Shown: piece by piece, positions 32,607 to 40,268 of the stretch
How positions within the stretch are numbered: position 1 is the first letter of the stretch
Layout of the letters: each line of letters starts with the position of its first letter
Assembly: GCF_003030465.1 (NCBI RefSeq)
Contig: NZ_CP028339.1
Span: 3,046,041 to 3,110,040, forward strand
Direction: 5' to 3'
From: Thauera aromatica K172
GTDB taxonomy: Bacteria; Pseudomonadota; Gammaproteobacteria; Burkholderiales; Rhodocyclaceae
DNA length: 64,000 nt
Notes under the pieces: generated by a model
Told to the model about the DNA's origin: nothing
Seen by the model: only the letters and a program-made list of their open reading frames with translations
Database searches by the model: none
Position numbers and translations under genes: made by a program

Positions 32607-34672
32607 ATCCACCCCTCCGCGTGCCCCAGGTTTCCACGGCCCACTAGTCCGGTGATGGCGGCTTGCGCTCGCTCCCGGCGGCGCTTGGGTTCGCAAGGCA
32701 GCGCATTGCCGGCTGCGGTCGTTGCGGTCTCCAGCGGGATGCAGGGGCGGCCGGGCGGGGCGGAAGCCATGCCATAGGCGCGGGCGTCCTTCAGGGCGGC
32801 GGCGATGGCATCGAAGGCGAGGCGCATGTTTCCACCACCGGGCAGCGCCACCCGGCGCAGCGCATCGGCGGCGCGCTCTTCTGGCGCGACCACGCAGGAC
32901 GTAACCGGCTCGCCGTCCTCGTCGGTCTCCAGCTCCACCACCTCCAGGCGGAAGGGGTGCGCGTCTCCGTCGCTGCCGTCCTTGCTCTTGGCGGTGCGCC
33001 ACTCCCGCCGGTCGTCGGTGCGCGTTACCTCGATGGCGGCGTCCAGCGCACCAAGCAGGGAGGAATGCCCACGCAGCCCCTTGGTGCTGTCCTTGCCGGT
33101 GTGATGCACGGCCAGCACCAGCCCGCCAAGCTCGGCTTGCAGGGCCTTCAGGGCGGCGATGACTTCGCCCATGTCGGCGCTGGTGTTCTCGTCCATGCCG
33201 GGCGCGGATGCGGCCAGGGTGTCGATACACAGCACGCCGCCGGGCTGGCCGGCGGCGCGGGCGGCGCTGATAATGTCGGCGCGGTCTTGGGGCTGGCGCA
33301 GGTCGAGGGGGGCCAGAATGAAGCGCATTGCATCCGCGATGCCGTGCCGGGCCTGGTGCGCGCGGACTCGTTGCGCGATGCCGGCTTCGCCTTCCAGGCC
33401 GATGTAAAGCACAGGGGCGGGCTTCACCCGGCAGGCGAACCAGTCACGGCCGGCGGCGATGGCGGCCAGCAGGTCGAGTGCGAGGAAGGACTTTCCGCAC
33501 GATGGCGGGCCATAGAAAGCGGCGATGCCCTCCAGCGGCAGCACGCCACGCACGCGCCAGCGCACAGGGGGGCGGCTCACCAGCTCGGCTGCGCTCACAG
33601 GGCGGAAGCGTTGCGGCGGGGTGCGCTCGGTCTTCAGCAGTTCGGCCAGCCCGTCGAGGCCGTGCGCGGCGGCGTAGTCGTTGGCGTCGTAGTTCGGCGG
33701 GCAACTCTCGGGCAGCGCTACCCAGGCCACCGGGCCACCGATGCCGGCGGCAATCGCTGCGGCCTGGTGCTCGGCTCCCCGGTCGGGGCACAGCACGAGG
33801 CGCAGGCCGGGGTAGTGCTGGCGCAGGGCGCGGGCGATGGTGTCGAGATTGCCCTTGCCGAAGCACGCCACCGCAGCGCGGCCGGTCGCTTGATACAGGC
33901 TCGCAGCGGTCGCCACGCCTTCGGCCAGATACGCCACGCCACCCGCGAAGGCTTCGGGGCTTGGGCGGCCTTCTGGCGCATCCTGGTGCACCGCCAGCGC
34001 ACCACCGGCAATGCGGCAGCCGGGCAGGCTCAGCTTCGGCGGACCGGCCTCGGGGCTCACCAGTTGCAGGCTTTGCAGCTCGCCACGCTCGATGTTCCAG
34101 ACAGGCAGCGCCAGCCAGCCGGCGCAGTCGTGCCCGGCGATGGTCAGGCCGGCCGATGCAATGCGCAGGCCATCGGGGGCGATGCCCTTGCGGGTCAGGT
34201 AGTCATGCGCGGCGGGGGCGGGCTCAAATCGGCTCCAGAGGGCGGCAGGGTCGGCGAACGTACCCTTGCCCTCCCGGCGGGGCGTTTGCGGCTCCTGTGC
34301 CGTTCTGGCGCGTTCTGAGCGGTCCTCTGTCTGTCGGTTGACTGGTCGACTGTCAAATACAGGATGGACCGGAGCCGGGCTCCCGTCGGTCGTGTCCTGC
34401 CATCCAGCGGCGCGGGCAGCAGCAAACAGCGTCCCCGCTCCGATGCCTTCGCCCTTCATGCTGTTCCAGGTCGAAAGACAGTCCGATTCATCGCGGTAGT
34501 TGCCGGCGGTCTCACTCCAGGCGTGCCAGTCCTCGAAGGCGAGGCCGGCGGCCTTCGCGGCCATGCCCAGGCGCACCCATTCCGGGCGCGGGCATCCGGC
34601 GTCCAGGCTCCACAGCGCGGACCGGGCGCGCTCAAGCTCGCGTCCGGGGTCGAAGTCTCGGGGCTTCATCAT
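32594..34672 (-). CDS. Primase/helicase-like replication protein (PriCT + Toprim-like + RecA-like ATPase)
   Basis: 692 residues from ATG 34672, coupled by ATGATG overlap to the gene upstream. The N-terminus (ALWSLDAGCPRPEWVRLGMA and DCLSTWNSMKGEGIGAGTLF) is a PriCT-type domain. A Toprim-like section follows with VAYLAEGVATAASLYQATGR and LRLVLCPDRGAEHQ. Then a RepA/DnaB-type AAA domain: Walker A in FYGPPSCGKSFLALDLLAAI (about residue 390), Walker B in GGVLCIDTLAASAP, and LVLAVHHTGKDSTKG. It should initiate or drive replication of the excised element. The C-terminus (about 100 residues) looks like a winged-helix domain. Confidence 0.88.
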   Translation of the reverse strand: MMKPRDFDPGRELERARSALWSLDAGCPRPEWVRLGMAAKAAGLAFEDWHAWSETAGNYRDESDCLSTWNSMKGEGIGAGTLFAAARAAGWQDTTDGSPAPVHPVFDSRPVNRQTEDRSERARTAQEPQTPRREGKGTFADPAALWSRFEPAPAAHDYLTRKGIAPDGLRIASAGLTIAGHDCAGWLALPVWNIERGELQSLQLVSPEAGPPKLSLPGCRIAGGALAVHQDAPEGRPSPEAFAGGVAYLAEGVATAASLYQATGRAAVACFGKGNLDTIARALRQHYPGLRLVLCPDRGAEHQAAAIAAGIGGPVAWVALPESCPPNYDANDYAAAHGLDGLAELLKTERTPPQRFRPVSAAELVSRPPVRWRVRGVLPLEGIAAFYGPPSCGKSFLALDLLAAIAAGRDWFACRVKPAPVLYIGLEGEAGIAQRVRAHQARHGIADAMRFILAPLDLRQPQDRADIISAARAAGQPGGVLCIDTLAASAPGMDENTSADMGEVIAALKALQAELGGLVLAVHHTGKDSTKGLRGHSSLLGALDAAIEVTRTDDRREWRTAKSKDGSDGDAHPFRLEVVELETDEDGEPVTSCVVAPEERAADALRRVALPGGGNMRLAFDAIAAALKDARAYGMASAPPGRPCIPLETATTAAGNALPCEPKRRRERAQAAITGLVGRGNLGHAEGWIWLS

Positions 34673-35112
34673 GCGAACCACGGGACGGCGCGGGCGAAGG
34701 CGTCAGCCGTCAGCATCGCAGCGAGGGCGAGCCACGCGGCGAGGTCGGGCCGGATGAGGCCGGCTTGGTGCGGGCGCGAGGGGCGGTCGAGGCGATAGCG
34801 GGCGATGTGGGCAGCTTCGCCATTGGCAAGCGTCACCGGCACGCGCTCGGTCTCGATGCGCCAGCCCAGGCCACGCAGGACATGCACGGCGGCGGCCAGT
34901 CGCCAGCCTCCGGCGTCGTCGAGGAATTGGCGCTGGTCGAGGTCTCCGCGTTTCAACAGCAGGGCGAGGGCTTCGGCCGCCCGGGTGTTCGGGCTGGGCA
35001 GGGTCGGCGCTTCGCTGGCGCGCTCCAGGCCGGGCAGGTCGGTTTGCTGCGGGGTAGAATGGGCGCTGGTGTTCGCGCTCGGTACTGCTTCGGCGGGCCG
35101 GGCGCTTTTCAT
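34669..35112 (-). CDS. Unknown protein with winged-helix-like segment
   Basis: 147 residues from ATG 35112. After a Ser/Pro/Thr-rich N-terminus, residues 45-115 (RAAEALALLLKRGDLDQRQF, WRLAAAVHVLRGLGWRIETE, then VTLANGEAAHIARYRLD) read as a helix-turn-helix and wing found in phage DNA-binding proteins. Coupled by overlaps to the HTH gene before and the primase gene after, so it is probably involved in replication start or regulation. Not recognised further. Confidence 0.65.
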   Translation of the reverse strand: MKSARPAEAVPSANTSAHSTPQQTDLPGLERASEAPTLPSPNTRAAEALALLLKRGDLDQRQFLDDAGGWRLAAAVHVLRGLGWRIETERVPVTLANGEAAHIARYRLDRPSRPHQAGLIRPDLAAWLALAAMLTADAFARAVPWFA

Positions 35113-35297
35113 TGCGCCACCTCCACCGGACGCGGCGAGGTCAGGCGCTCCACCGCATCGGTAGGCCACAGGAGGCGACCGTTCGGCATCTTGCGCGGAC
35201 GCAGGCCGAAGTAGTGCCCATCCCTGCACAGTGCAGCGCGCAAGCTCTGCGGCTTCAGGCGCAGTTGGCCGGCCAGTTCTTCAGTCGAGATTCCCAT
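35109..35297 (-). CDS. Small HTH protein (excisionase/AlpA-like)
   Basis: 62 residues from the internal ATG at 35297; five upstream codons to an ATG at 35312 are also possible. STEELAGQLRLKPQSLRAAL then PNGRLLWPTDAVERLT is a compact winged helix-turn-helix as in excisionases and AlpA regulators, where the last strand carries the conserved RLLW/trp motif. It overlaps the next gene by 4 bases. Likely a directionality or transcription factor of the element. Confidence 0.75.
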   Translation of the reverse strand: MGISTEELAGQLRLKPQSLRAALCRDGHYFGLRPRKMPNGRLLWPTDAVERLTSPRPVEVAQ

Positions 35298-35399
35298 TTC
35301 GTTGAACTCCAATCACTCCGCATGTGCGGCATGGGATGCAGTTCAACGAGTTGGGGAAAAGCGGGAAAATCCGGGGTTTCCTCGTGGGGAATTCGGGGG
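35298..35399. other. G/A-rich non-coding spacer
   Basis: A run of GGGGAAAA and GCGGGAAAA words (35353-35400), related in reverse to the repeats near 32500. No gene. May bind an initiator or the HTH protein. Confidence 0.45.
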
Positions 35400-36227
35400 T
35401 TACTTGCCGATGGCGCGTAGTTGCCCGGCCGGACTCATGTCGACGGCGGCGGCGGGCGAGGGGCCACCGTACCGGGCGCAGCACTCCGCCTCGATGCTCT
35501 CCAGATAGTACCAGCCTCGCTTACCGTCAGGGCTCGCCCCTTCCGGTACGCGGCAGGCTTTCGCCCACAGCTCGGGGCGGTCGAGAGCCGAAGCAAGAGC
35601 CTCGAACCTTCGGCCCAGGCGCTTGATGATGGCGGCGCGCTTCATGGGGGTGAGGCTGGCGGGCTCGGCCTCTTTCTGGCGCGCCTCGGCTTGCTCCAGC
35701 GGGCGAAGCCATGCGCGGATGTGTTCGCTTGGCTCGATGCCTTGCGCTGCCAGGAAGTCACGGAAAGCGGCGCGCTCGATGACGTGACAGGTAACGGTGC
35801 GCTCGCCTACCTTGATGGGTTGAATCACGGTCGGGGGGCGGTCGTCGTTGCAGAAAAGTCCACGCGCCCAGGTCGAGCGGGGCGCGTTCCAGTTCGTGAC
35901 GGCGCGTCGCTCCATCTCGTTCTCCGTCCTGGTGCGCTCCACGGTCGGCAGGGTGCCGTCCTCGATGTTGGTGCGCAGCGCGTCAAGCAGCGCGGCTTGG
36001 TCTCGTCTGGCTCGCTTCTTCTCGGGGTCGGTGCCCTCGTATGGATGTTGCAGCCGGGCGAGGTTTTCGGGCGTGAAGGCGTCGGGCCAGCCGGCGGCGC
36101 GCTCTTCGGCGGTCAGTTTCACCCAGGGGGTGCGGACGGCCTTGTTCCACGCTACGTCGGCGGATGCGGACGGGCGCTTCAGCTCCAGGGCTCCCCGCAT
36201 AGCTGCTCGGTCGGTTCGGTCGGTCAT
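35400..36227 (-). CDS. Unknown element-encoded protein
   Basis: 275 residues, soluble and charged, without membrane segments. A middle region (VERTRTENEMERRAVTNWNA and WARGLFCNDDRPPTVIQPIK) and a late GKRGWYYLESIEAECCARYG show coding character, but no known domain can be named. It sits between the HTH/replication block and small regulators. Probably an accessory replication or immunity protein; this is only inference from place. Confidence 0.6.
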   Translation of the reverse strand: MTDRTDRAAMRGALELKRPSASADVAWNKAVRTPWVKLTAEERAAGWPDAFTPENLARLQHPYEGTDPEKKRARRDQAALLDALRTNIEDGTLPTVERTRTENEMERRAVTNWNAPRSTWARGLFCNDDRPPTVIQPIKVGERTVTCHVIERAAFRDFLAAQGIEPSEHIRAWLRPLEQAEARQKEAEPASLTPMKRAAIIKRLGRRFEALASALDRPELWAKACRVPEGASPDGKRGWYYLESIEAECCARYGGPSPAAAVDMSPAGQLRAIGK

Positions 36228-36359
36228 GTCTCGGTCTGCGCTCCATCGTGCGCGCCATCGGAAAGGGTGCCGCCCCAGGCCGGCGATGGTGTCCGGCTCT
36301 TCCCCCCGTCGGGGTAGGGGCGGCGTTGGTCGGTTAGGCGGCGTCGAATGAACCTGCGC

Positions 36360-36575
36360 TCAGTCGACGTAGACAATCGCGCGGCCGTACTTGTCGGCCA
36401 TCGCATCACGCGCCTGGTCTGCGCGCTCCTTCGAGTAGAACCACGGACTCTTGCGCTCCTTGCCGTCGCGCAGCCACAGCACGCGGAAGCGCTGGATGCC
36501 GAACGAGCGCAGCGCGGCCTTTGCAGCGCGACGGGTGTCATTGCGGGTGGTGGTGGTAAGGTTCTCGGTAGCCAT
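36360..36575 (-). CDS. Small basic protein of unknown function
   Basis: 71 residues from ATG 36575, behind GGAG. The sequence RNDTRRAAKAALRSFGIQRF then FYSKERADQARDAMADKYGR is basic and mostly helical with a terminal acidic VYVD. A longer upstream frame to 36821 overlaps the HTH gene and has no coding look. May bind nucleic acid (inference); otherwise unknown. Confidence 0.5.
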   Translation of the reverse strand: MATENLTTTTRNDTRRAAKAALRSFGIQRFRVLWLRDGKERKSPWFYSKERADQARDAMADKYGRAIVYVD

Positions 36576-36681
36576 GATGTGATTCTCCAGTGATTGCTTC
36601 ATGGTCAGGGGCGGCGCGGTGTTCCTGCACCACGCGCGCCCCGCTTCATGCCGGCATCCGGCCGGCGGCGGTTCTTCTCGG

Positions 36682-36963
36682 TCAGGCGGTGCGCTCCAAT
36701 CGCACCACGGCGCGGCTTCCGGTGGCCTCGGCGTAGCGGGCCAGGGTGCGCATGCTCGGCATGGTGCGGCCACTCTCCAGGCGGGCGATGGTCGATTGCG
36801 TCGTGTGCATGCGCTCGGCAAGCTCGGATTGCGTCAGGCCGGCGCGGGCGCGGGCGGCGATAAGCTCGCGGGCAAGGTCGAACTCCGGCGCTTGCGCGCC
36901 GTACTCGGCGCGGGCTTCGGGGTTCGCCAGGATGCGGGCCTTCAGGTCAGCAAGCTCAGTCAT
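36682..36963 (-). CDS. Xre-family HTH protein, antitoxin-like (orphan)
   Basis: 93 residues. The N-terminal helix KARILANPEARAEYGAQAPE and the following HTH (ARARAGLTQSELAERMHTTQ, STIARLESGRTMPSMRTLAR) is the layout of HigA/RelB-like antitoxins partnered with RelE toxins. No toxin gene of its own is next to it. Three bases separate it from the gene before it, so it is co-transcribed. Confidence 0.78.
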   Translation of the reverse strand: MTELADLKARILANPEARAEYGAQAPEFDLARELIAARARAGLTQSELAERMHTTQSTIARLESGRTMPSMRTLARYAEATGSRAVVRLERTA

Positions 36964-36966
36964 CGG

Positions 36967-37257
36967 TCAGGCGCTCAGGGCCTCGATGACGGCGGCGGGG
37001 TTGCGCTCGATGACGTTCAGCAGCACCAGCGCGGGGCCGTGCGGCGTGCGGTCGCCTCGCTCCCAATGGCGAAGGGTTGCCGTCGAGAACCCGAAGCGCG
37101 CGGCGAACTGCTCTTGCGTCATGCCCACCTTGGCGCGCAGGGCCTTCACATCCACCGGGCGCGGGCGGCGAATCCGTGTGCCCGGCGCGGGATGCCCTTC
37201 GGCATGCTCGATGGCCTCTTGCAGGCCACGCTTGATGCTCTCGAATGCGGTGCTCAT
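36967..37257 (-). CDS. NadS/HigA-like HTH antitoxin (orphan)
   Basis: 96 residues from ATG 37257. MSTAFESIKRGLQEAIEHAE, then DVKALRAKVGMTQEQFAARF and STATLRHWERGDRTPHGPAL is the pattern of HTH proteins encoded after RelE-like toxins (NadS-like). Here the toxin is missing. It begins four bases after the HigA gene stop. May be a transcriptional regulator or a defence against foreign toxin loss. Confidence 0.78.
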   Translation of the reverse strand: MSTAFESIKRGLQEAIEHAEGHPAPGTRIRRPRPVDVKALRAKVGMTQEQFAARFGFSTATLRHWERGDRTPHGPALVLLNVIERNPAAVIEALSA

Positions 37258-37261
37258 GGCT

Positions 37262-37546
37262 TTAGGCTGCAATCCGCGCCACGGGCGGGCGCTCCTTGGC
37301 GCGCAGGCCGGCATTCCACATATCGCGCTGCATCTGCACCCTCAGCCAGAATCCGGGCGTCGTGCCCAGCGCCTCAGTCAGCCTAAGGTCCATGTCGGCG
37401 GTGATGGCGGCGTGCCCGTGCAGGATGCGCGAAAGCATCACGCGACTGATGCCGATGTGGGCGGCAAAGGCGGTCACGCTCATATCCATATCTTCCAGCC
37501 AGCCGGCCAGTAGTTCGCCAGGGGGTGCGGGGTTGTGCATATCCAT
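37262..37546 (-). CDS. higA: HigA/VapI-family antitoxin
   Basis: 94 residues. PPGELLAGWLEDMDMSVTAF, AHIGISRVMLSRILHGHAAI and FWLRVQMQRDMWNA are the conserved HigA (VapI) segments: an Xre HTH with the typical C-terminal FWLxLQ element. It follows the HigB toxin by 11 bases, the reversed toxin-first order typical of higBA. It would neutralise HigB and repress the operon. Confidence 0.9.
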   Translation of the reverse strand: MDMHNPAPPGELLAGWLEDMDMSVTAFAAHIGISRVMLSRILHGHAAITADMDLRLTEALGTTPGFWLRVQMQRDMWNAGLRAKERPPVARIAA

Positions 37547-37557
37547 TGCCGTGCGCC

Positions 37558-37836
37558 TCAGTGATAGTCCAGATAGTCCAGCAGCTCCACGTCAGAGCCT
37601 ACGAAACGGAAGGTCAAACGCCAGTTGGCCTGTACCGTCATCGAAAAGAATCCGGCGCGGTCGCCTGACAATCCGTGCAGTCGCCATGCGGGGCGGGCAA
37701 GGTCGGCAGGACCAGCGGCAGCGTGCAAAGCGGTCAGCATCTCGCTCAGGCGCTTGGCGTGCATGGGCTGGATTCCCGCTTGCGTGCCTGTCCTGAAGAA
37801 AGCCTCAAGCCCCTTATGGCGAAACGATGTAATCAT
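37558..37836 (-). CDS. higB: HigB-family toxin (RelE superfamily)
   Basis: 92 residues from ATG 37836. MITSFRHKGLEAFFRTGTQA, KRLSEMLTALHAAAGPADLA and the end AWRLHGLSGDRAGFFSMTVQ then NWRLTFRFVGSDVELLDYLD is HigB of the killer family, a ribosome-dependent mRNA endonuclease. Intact. TAATAT (minus strand, about 37844-37849) lies seven bases before the ATG, which hints at a leaderless mRNA. It would stabilise the element by post-segregational killing. Confidence 0.9.
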   Translation of the reverse strand: MITSFRHKGLEAFFRTGTQAGIQPMHAKRLSEMLTALHAAAGPADLARPAWRLHGLSGDRAGFFSMTVQANWRLTFRFVGSDVELLDYLDYH

Positions 37837-37878
37837 AGCCCGTATATTACCGCTTTACAAAACAGCCGGCAAAACCAC

Positions 37879-39264
37879 TCACGCCACCACGCGCAGCGCG
37901 GGCGCGGTCTCTTCCTGGTGCGCCTGCTCGATGCCGGCCTGCTCCAGAATCCATGCTTCAATCTTCGTGTGCCACTGGCGCAGCAGGTCAATCGGTCGCA
38001 CGCGGTAATGCTTCTCAGCGGTCGCGCTCGGCTTGTGGCCTTGGATTTGCGCCACGATGCCGGCGGGCACTTCGCACCACTCGGACAGGCTGCCGAAGCT
38101 GCGGCGCAGGCCGTGAATCGTCAGCGGCGGCAGGCCGGCGTCCCTCAAGGCGCGGTTGTGCGCAATGCGCGGCTCTTGCAGGCGGCCGGATGCGGCTGTC
38201 TTGCTGGCGAACACCCAGGGCGAAGGCTCCCAGGCATCAAGGTCGTTGCGGGTGCGCTTGCCGTGAAGGATGCGATGCTCGGGCGGCGGGGTGTCGTTGC
38301 GGCGCTTCAGGTCTTGCAGCAGGCCGGCGACATAGGGCGTCAGCGGGATGGTGCGCTCGCCTTCCACCTTGTCGCGGATGATGATTTTGCTCCAGCGGAA
38401 GTCGACGTCGGTCCATCGCATTTCGGCCACTTCTTCGCGGCGTGCGCCAGTCAGCAAGGCCACTTGCAGATAGGCGGCCTGCACCGGGTTGGGGATGGCG
38501 CGCACGTGCTCGAACCAAGGGCGCAGCATTTCGCGTTCCAGTGCGTCCTGCTTGGCTTGGCGCTTGGGCAGTTCATCGCGGGCGATGCGGCCGGCGCAGG
38601 CGTCGGCGTGAATCTGTCCCTGGTACTCGGGGCGGTCGGCGCACCAGTTGAGGAAGGCGCGCAGCAGGCGGAAGGCGAGCGCGGCTTGCGTCGGGCGCTT
38701 GGCGGCGTCGTCCTTCAGGAAGGCGCGCACGGTCTTGGCGTCGATTCTGGACAGCGGCAGCGCCAGCAAGGGGCGCAGTGCTCCGGGCTGGGTCTTGCCG
38801 TCCTTGGTCGTCTTGCGCCCGCGCGTGATGGTCTCGCCCCCCGCTTTGCTCAGGTTCAAGTGGTCCTGGTAACTGCGTTCGCCCCACTTCGGGCGGCGGG
38901 CCTCGATGTATGCCTCCCAGGCCACGAGCGCGGGTTCCTCGGTTCGGCGCTCTTCCTCACGCCGGGCTTCGGCGGCGGCGATGCGCTCGCGCTTCTGCTC
39001 TCGCGGGTCGTTACCCTGGTCAATCTCGGTTTGCAGGCGGCGGGCCTCGGCGCGGGCGCCGTCGAGGTTCCAGGCGCGAACGTCCCCGATGGTCACGCGG
39101 ATGGTTTGCCGGTTCAGCTTGCTCTCGAAGATATACGACTTCGCGCCAGCGGTCGCACGCACGGCAAGGCGCGGCGCTTCGGAGTCCAACAAGAAAACCT
39201 GTTTTGTTCCCTCGGGGCAGGTGAAGCGGCGGATTCTTTCGGGGGTCAGGCGCTCGCGTTGCAT
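37879..39264 (-). CDS. P4-type tyrosine recombinase/integrase
   Basis: 461 residues. An N-terminal DUF4102-like arm-binding domain (KQVFLLDSEAPRLAVRATAG), a core-binding SAM-like domain, and a catalytic domain with Arg in LLTGARREEVAEMRW, Lys in the beta-hairpin, H-x-x-R in TIHGLRRSFG, and the nucleophilic Tyr in SATAEKHYRVR. It catalyses site-specific recombination at tRNA-Lys. It is transcribed leftwards, starting about 175 bases from attR. The first gene on this side of the element. Confidence 0.95.
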   Translation of the reverse strand: MQRERLTPERIRRFTCPEGTKQVFLLDSEAPRLAVRATAGAKSYIFESKLNRQTIRVTIGDVRAWNLDGARAEARRLQTEIDQGNDPREQKRERIAAAEARREEERRTEEPALVAWEAYIEARRPKWGERSYQDHLNLSKAGGETITRGRKTTKDGKTQPGALRPLLALPLSRIDAKTVRAFLKDDAAKRPTQAALAFRLLRAFLNWCADRPEYQGQIHADACAGRIARDELPKRQAKQDALEREMLRPWFEHVRAIPNPVQAAYLQVALLTGARREEVAEMRWTDVDFRWSKIIIRDKVEGERTIPLTPYVAGLLQDLKRRNDTPPPEHRILHGKRTRNDLDAWEPSPWVFASKTAASGRLQEPRIAHNRALRDAGLPPLTIHGLRRSFGSLSEWCEVPAGIVAQIQGHKPSATAEKHYRVRPIDLLRQWHTKIEAWILEQAGIEQAHQEETAPALRVVA

Positions 39265-39284
39265 GCTGGCGACTCCGGCTAGTT

Positions 39285-39324
39285 TGGCTACATGGGCGGT
39301 TCCGTGTAGCCACGGTGTAGCCAG
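39285..39324. repeat. Integrase arm-type repeats, right end
   Basis: TGTAGCCA occurs at 39305 and 39316, and inverted as TGGCTACA at 39285. Matches the three copies at the left end of the element; all lie outside gene cores, near the integrase start. Confidence 0.65.
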
Positions 39325-39438
39325 ATTCTAGCAATATCGCTCAACGCTCATCAATGCGTGAAGTCAGAAACAAGCGTAAAAACATGTGGTTTAGCGTTTT
39401 TCGTGCATATCCTTCAACCCCGAAAAATACAATGTCTT

Positions 39439-39494
39439 GCGGACTTTTAATCCGTTGGTCTCAGGCTCGAGTCCCGCACGGCCTACCAAGAAAA
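39439..39494 (+). repeat. attR (partial tRNA-Lys 3' half)
   Basis: A direct repeat of 29739-29794 with two differences, lacking the 5' half of the tRNA. Marks the far end of the element. Confidence 0.92.
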
Positions 39495-39497
39495 CAA

Positions 39498-39535
39498 GGA
39501 AAATGCCCCGGCTTCGGCCGGGGCATTTTCCTTTT
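39498..39535 (+). terminator. Strong rho-independent terminator after attR
   Basis: A 15-bp perfect stem (GGAAAATGCCCCGGC / GCCGGGGCATTTTCC) with TTCG loop and then TTTTCC. It is the original terminator of the tRNA-Lys gene before the element entered (inference). Confidence 0.85.
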
Positions 39536-39964
39536 CCGCCCCCGACTCCGGTCGATCACCGGACCGGATGCTGCGCTGCAAAAAATCGCATGGACGCAGG
39601 GCATAAAAAAGCGTATAGTCTTTCGCTAATGTCCAGAAAGATTGATATACGCGCATTCAATCCTTCGACCGACTTTCCGGGCCTGCCGGCCAGGCTCGCG
39701 CTCACAGCCTCCGTACCGAGCCTCGATCCCCCGTAACGCAGCGCGCTCACTCTGCCCCGCACGCTGCTCACATCCGGTGCGCGTTTTATGCACCGCCGTA
39801 CCGGACTTCGCCGGCCCGCCGTTCATGGTGCCGATACTGCCAGGCCGCTCGCCGCACCGATCCACATTGCGGCGCCCGGCCTCTGGCTCGCTCCCGGCGG
39901 AAGCGAGCCCGCCCGGCACTGCGCCCGATCGCGCGGCGCCGGCACAACGACAAGGAGCCCCGAC
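39536..39964. other. Intergenic region upstream of infA
   Basis: About 430 bases. TATAGT at about 39613-39618 may be a -10 for infA. No recognisable gene: open frames on both strands lack coding statistics and homology features. Nothing else seen. Confidence 0.5.
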
Positions 39965-40237
39965 ATGGCCAAGGAAGAACTCATCGAAATGCACGGATCC
40001 GTTACCGAGGTGCTGCCCGACGGCCGCTACCGCGTCACCCTCGACAACGGCCACAACCTCATCGCCTACTCCGGCGGGAAGATGCGCAAGCACCATATCC
40101 GCATCATCGCCGGCGACAACGTGTCGCTGGAAATGTCGCCCTACGACCTGAGCAAGGGCCGCATCACTTTCCGCCATCTTCCCGGCCGCCCGGCCGGCAG
40201 CGCAGCGACTACCGCCCGCCCCGCACGGCGGCGCTGA
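39965..40237 (+). CDS. infA: Translation initiation factor IF-1 with basic C-terminal extension
   Basis: 90 residues. The S1-like OB fold is complete: [40 protein letters not shown] and [18 protein letters not shown]-1 is usually 72 residues; here residues 73-90 ([20 protein letters not shown]) form a disordered basic tail. IF-1 occupies the ribosomal A site during initiation. In this order many carry two infA copies; this one stands apart from ribosomal genes and may be the second. Confidence 0.93.
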   Translation: MAKEELIEMHGSVTEVLPDGRYRVTLDNGHNLIAYSGGKMRKHHIRIIAGDNVSLEMSPYDLSKGRITFRHLPGRPAGSAATTARPARRR

Positions 40238-40268
40238 CGGCGCCCGGCGTTTTCCCGAGGAAAGTGCC

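Larger units (their letters stand above)
29739..39494. mobile_element. 9.7-kb integrative element in tRNA-Lys
   Basis: Two 56-bp direct repeats with two mismatches (29739-29794 and 39439-39494), exactly 9,700 bases apart, bound a block with a P4-type integrase at one end, arm-site-like repeats at both ends, TA and HTH genes, and a leftward replication/recombination set. All genes are on the minus strand. There are no capsid, terminase, tail, relaxase or conjugation genes. This fits an autonomous excising/replicating island that depends on a helper for transfer (inference). Confidence 0.9.
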
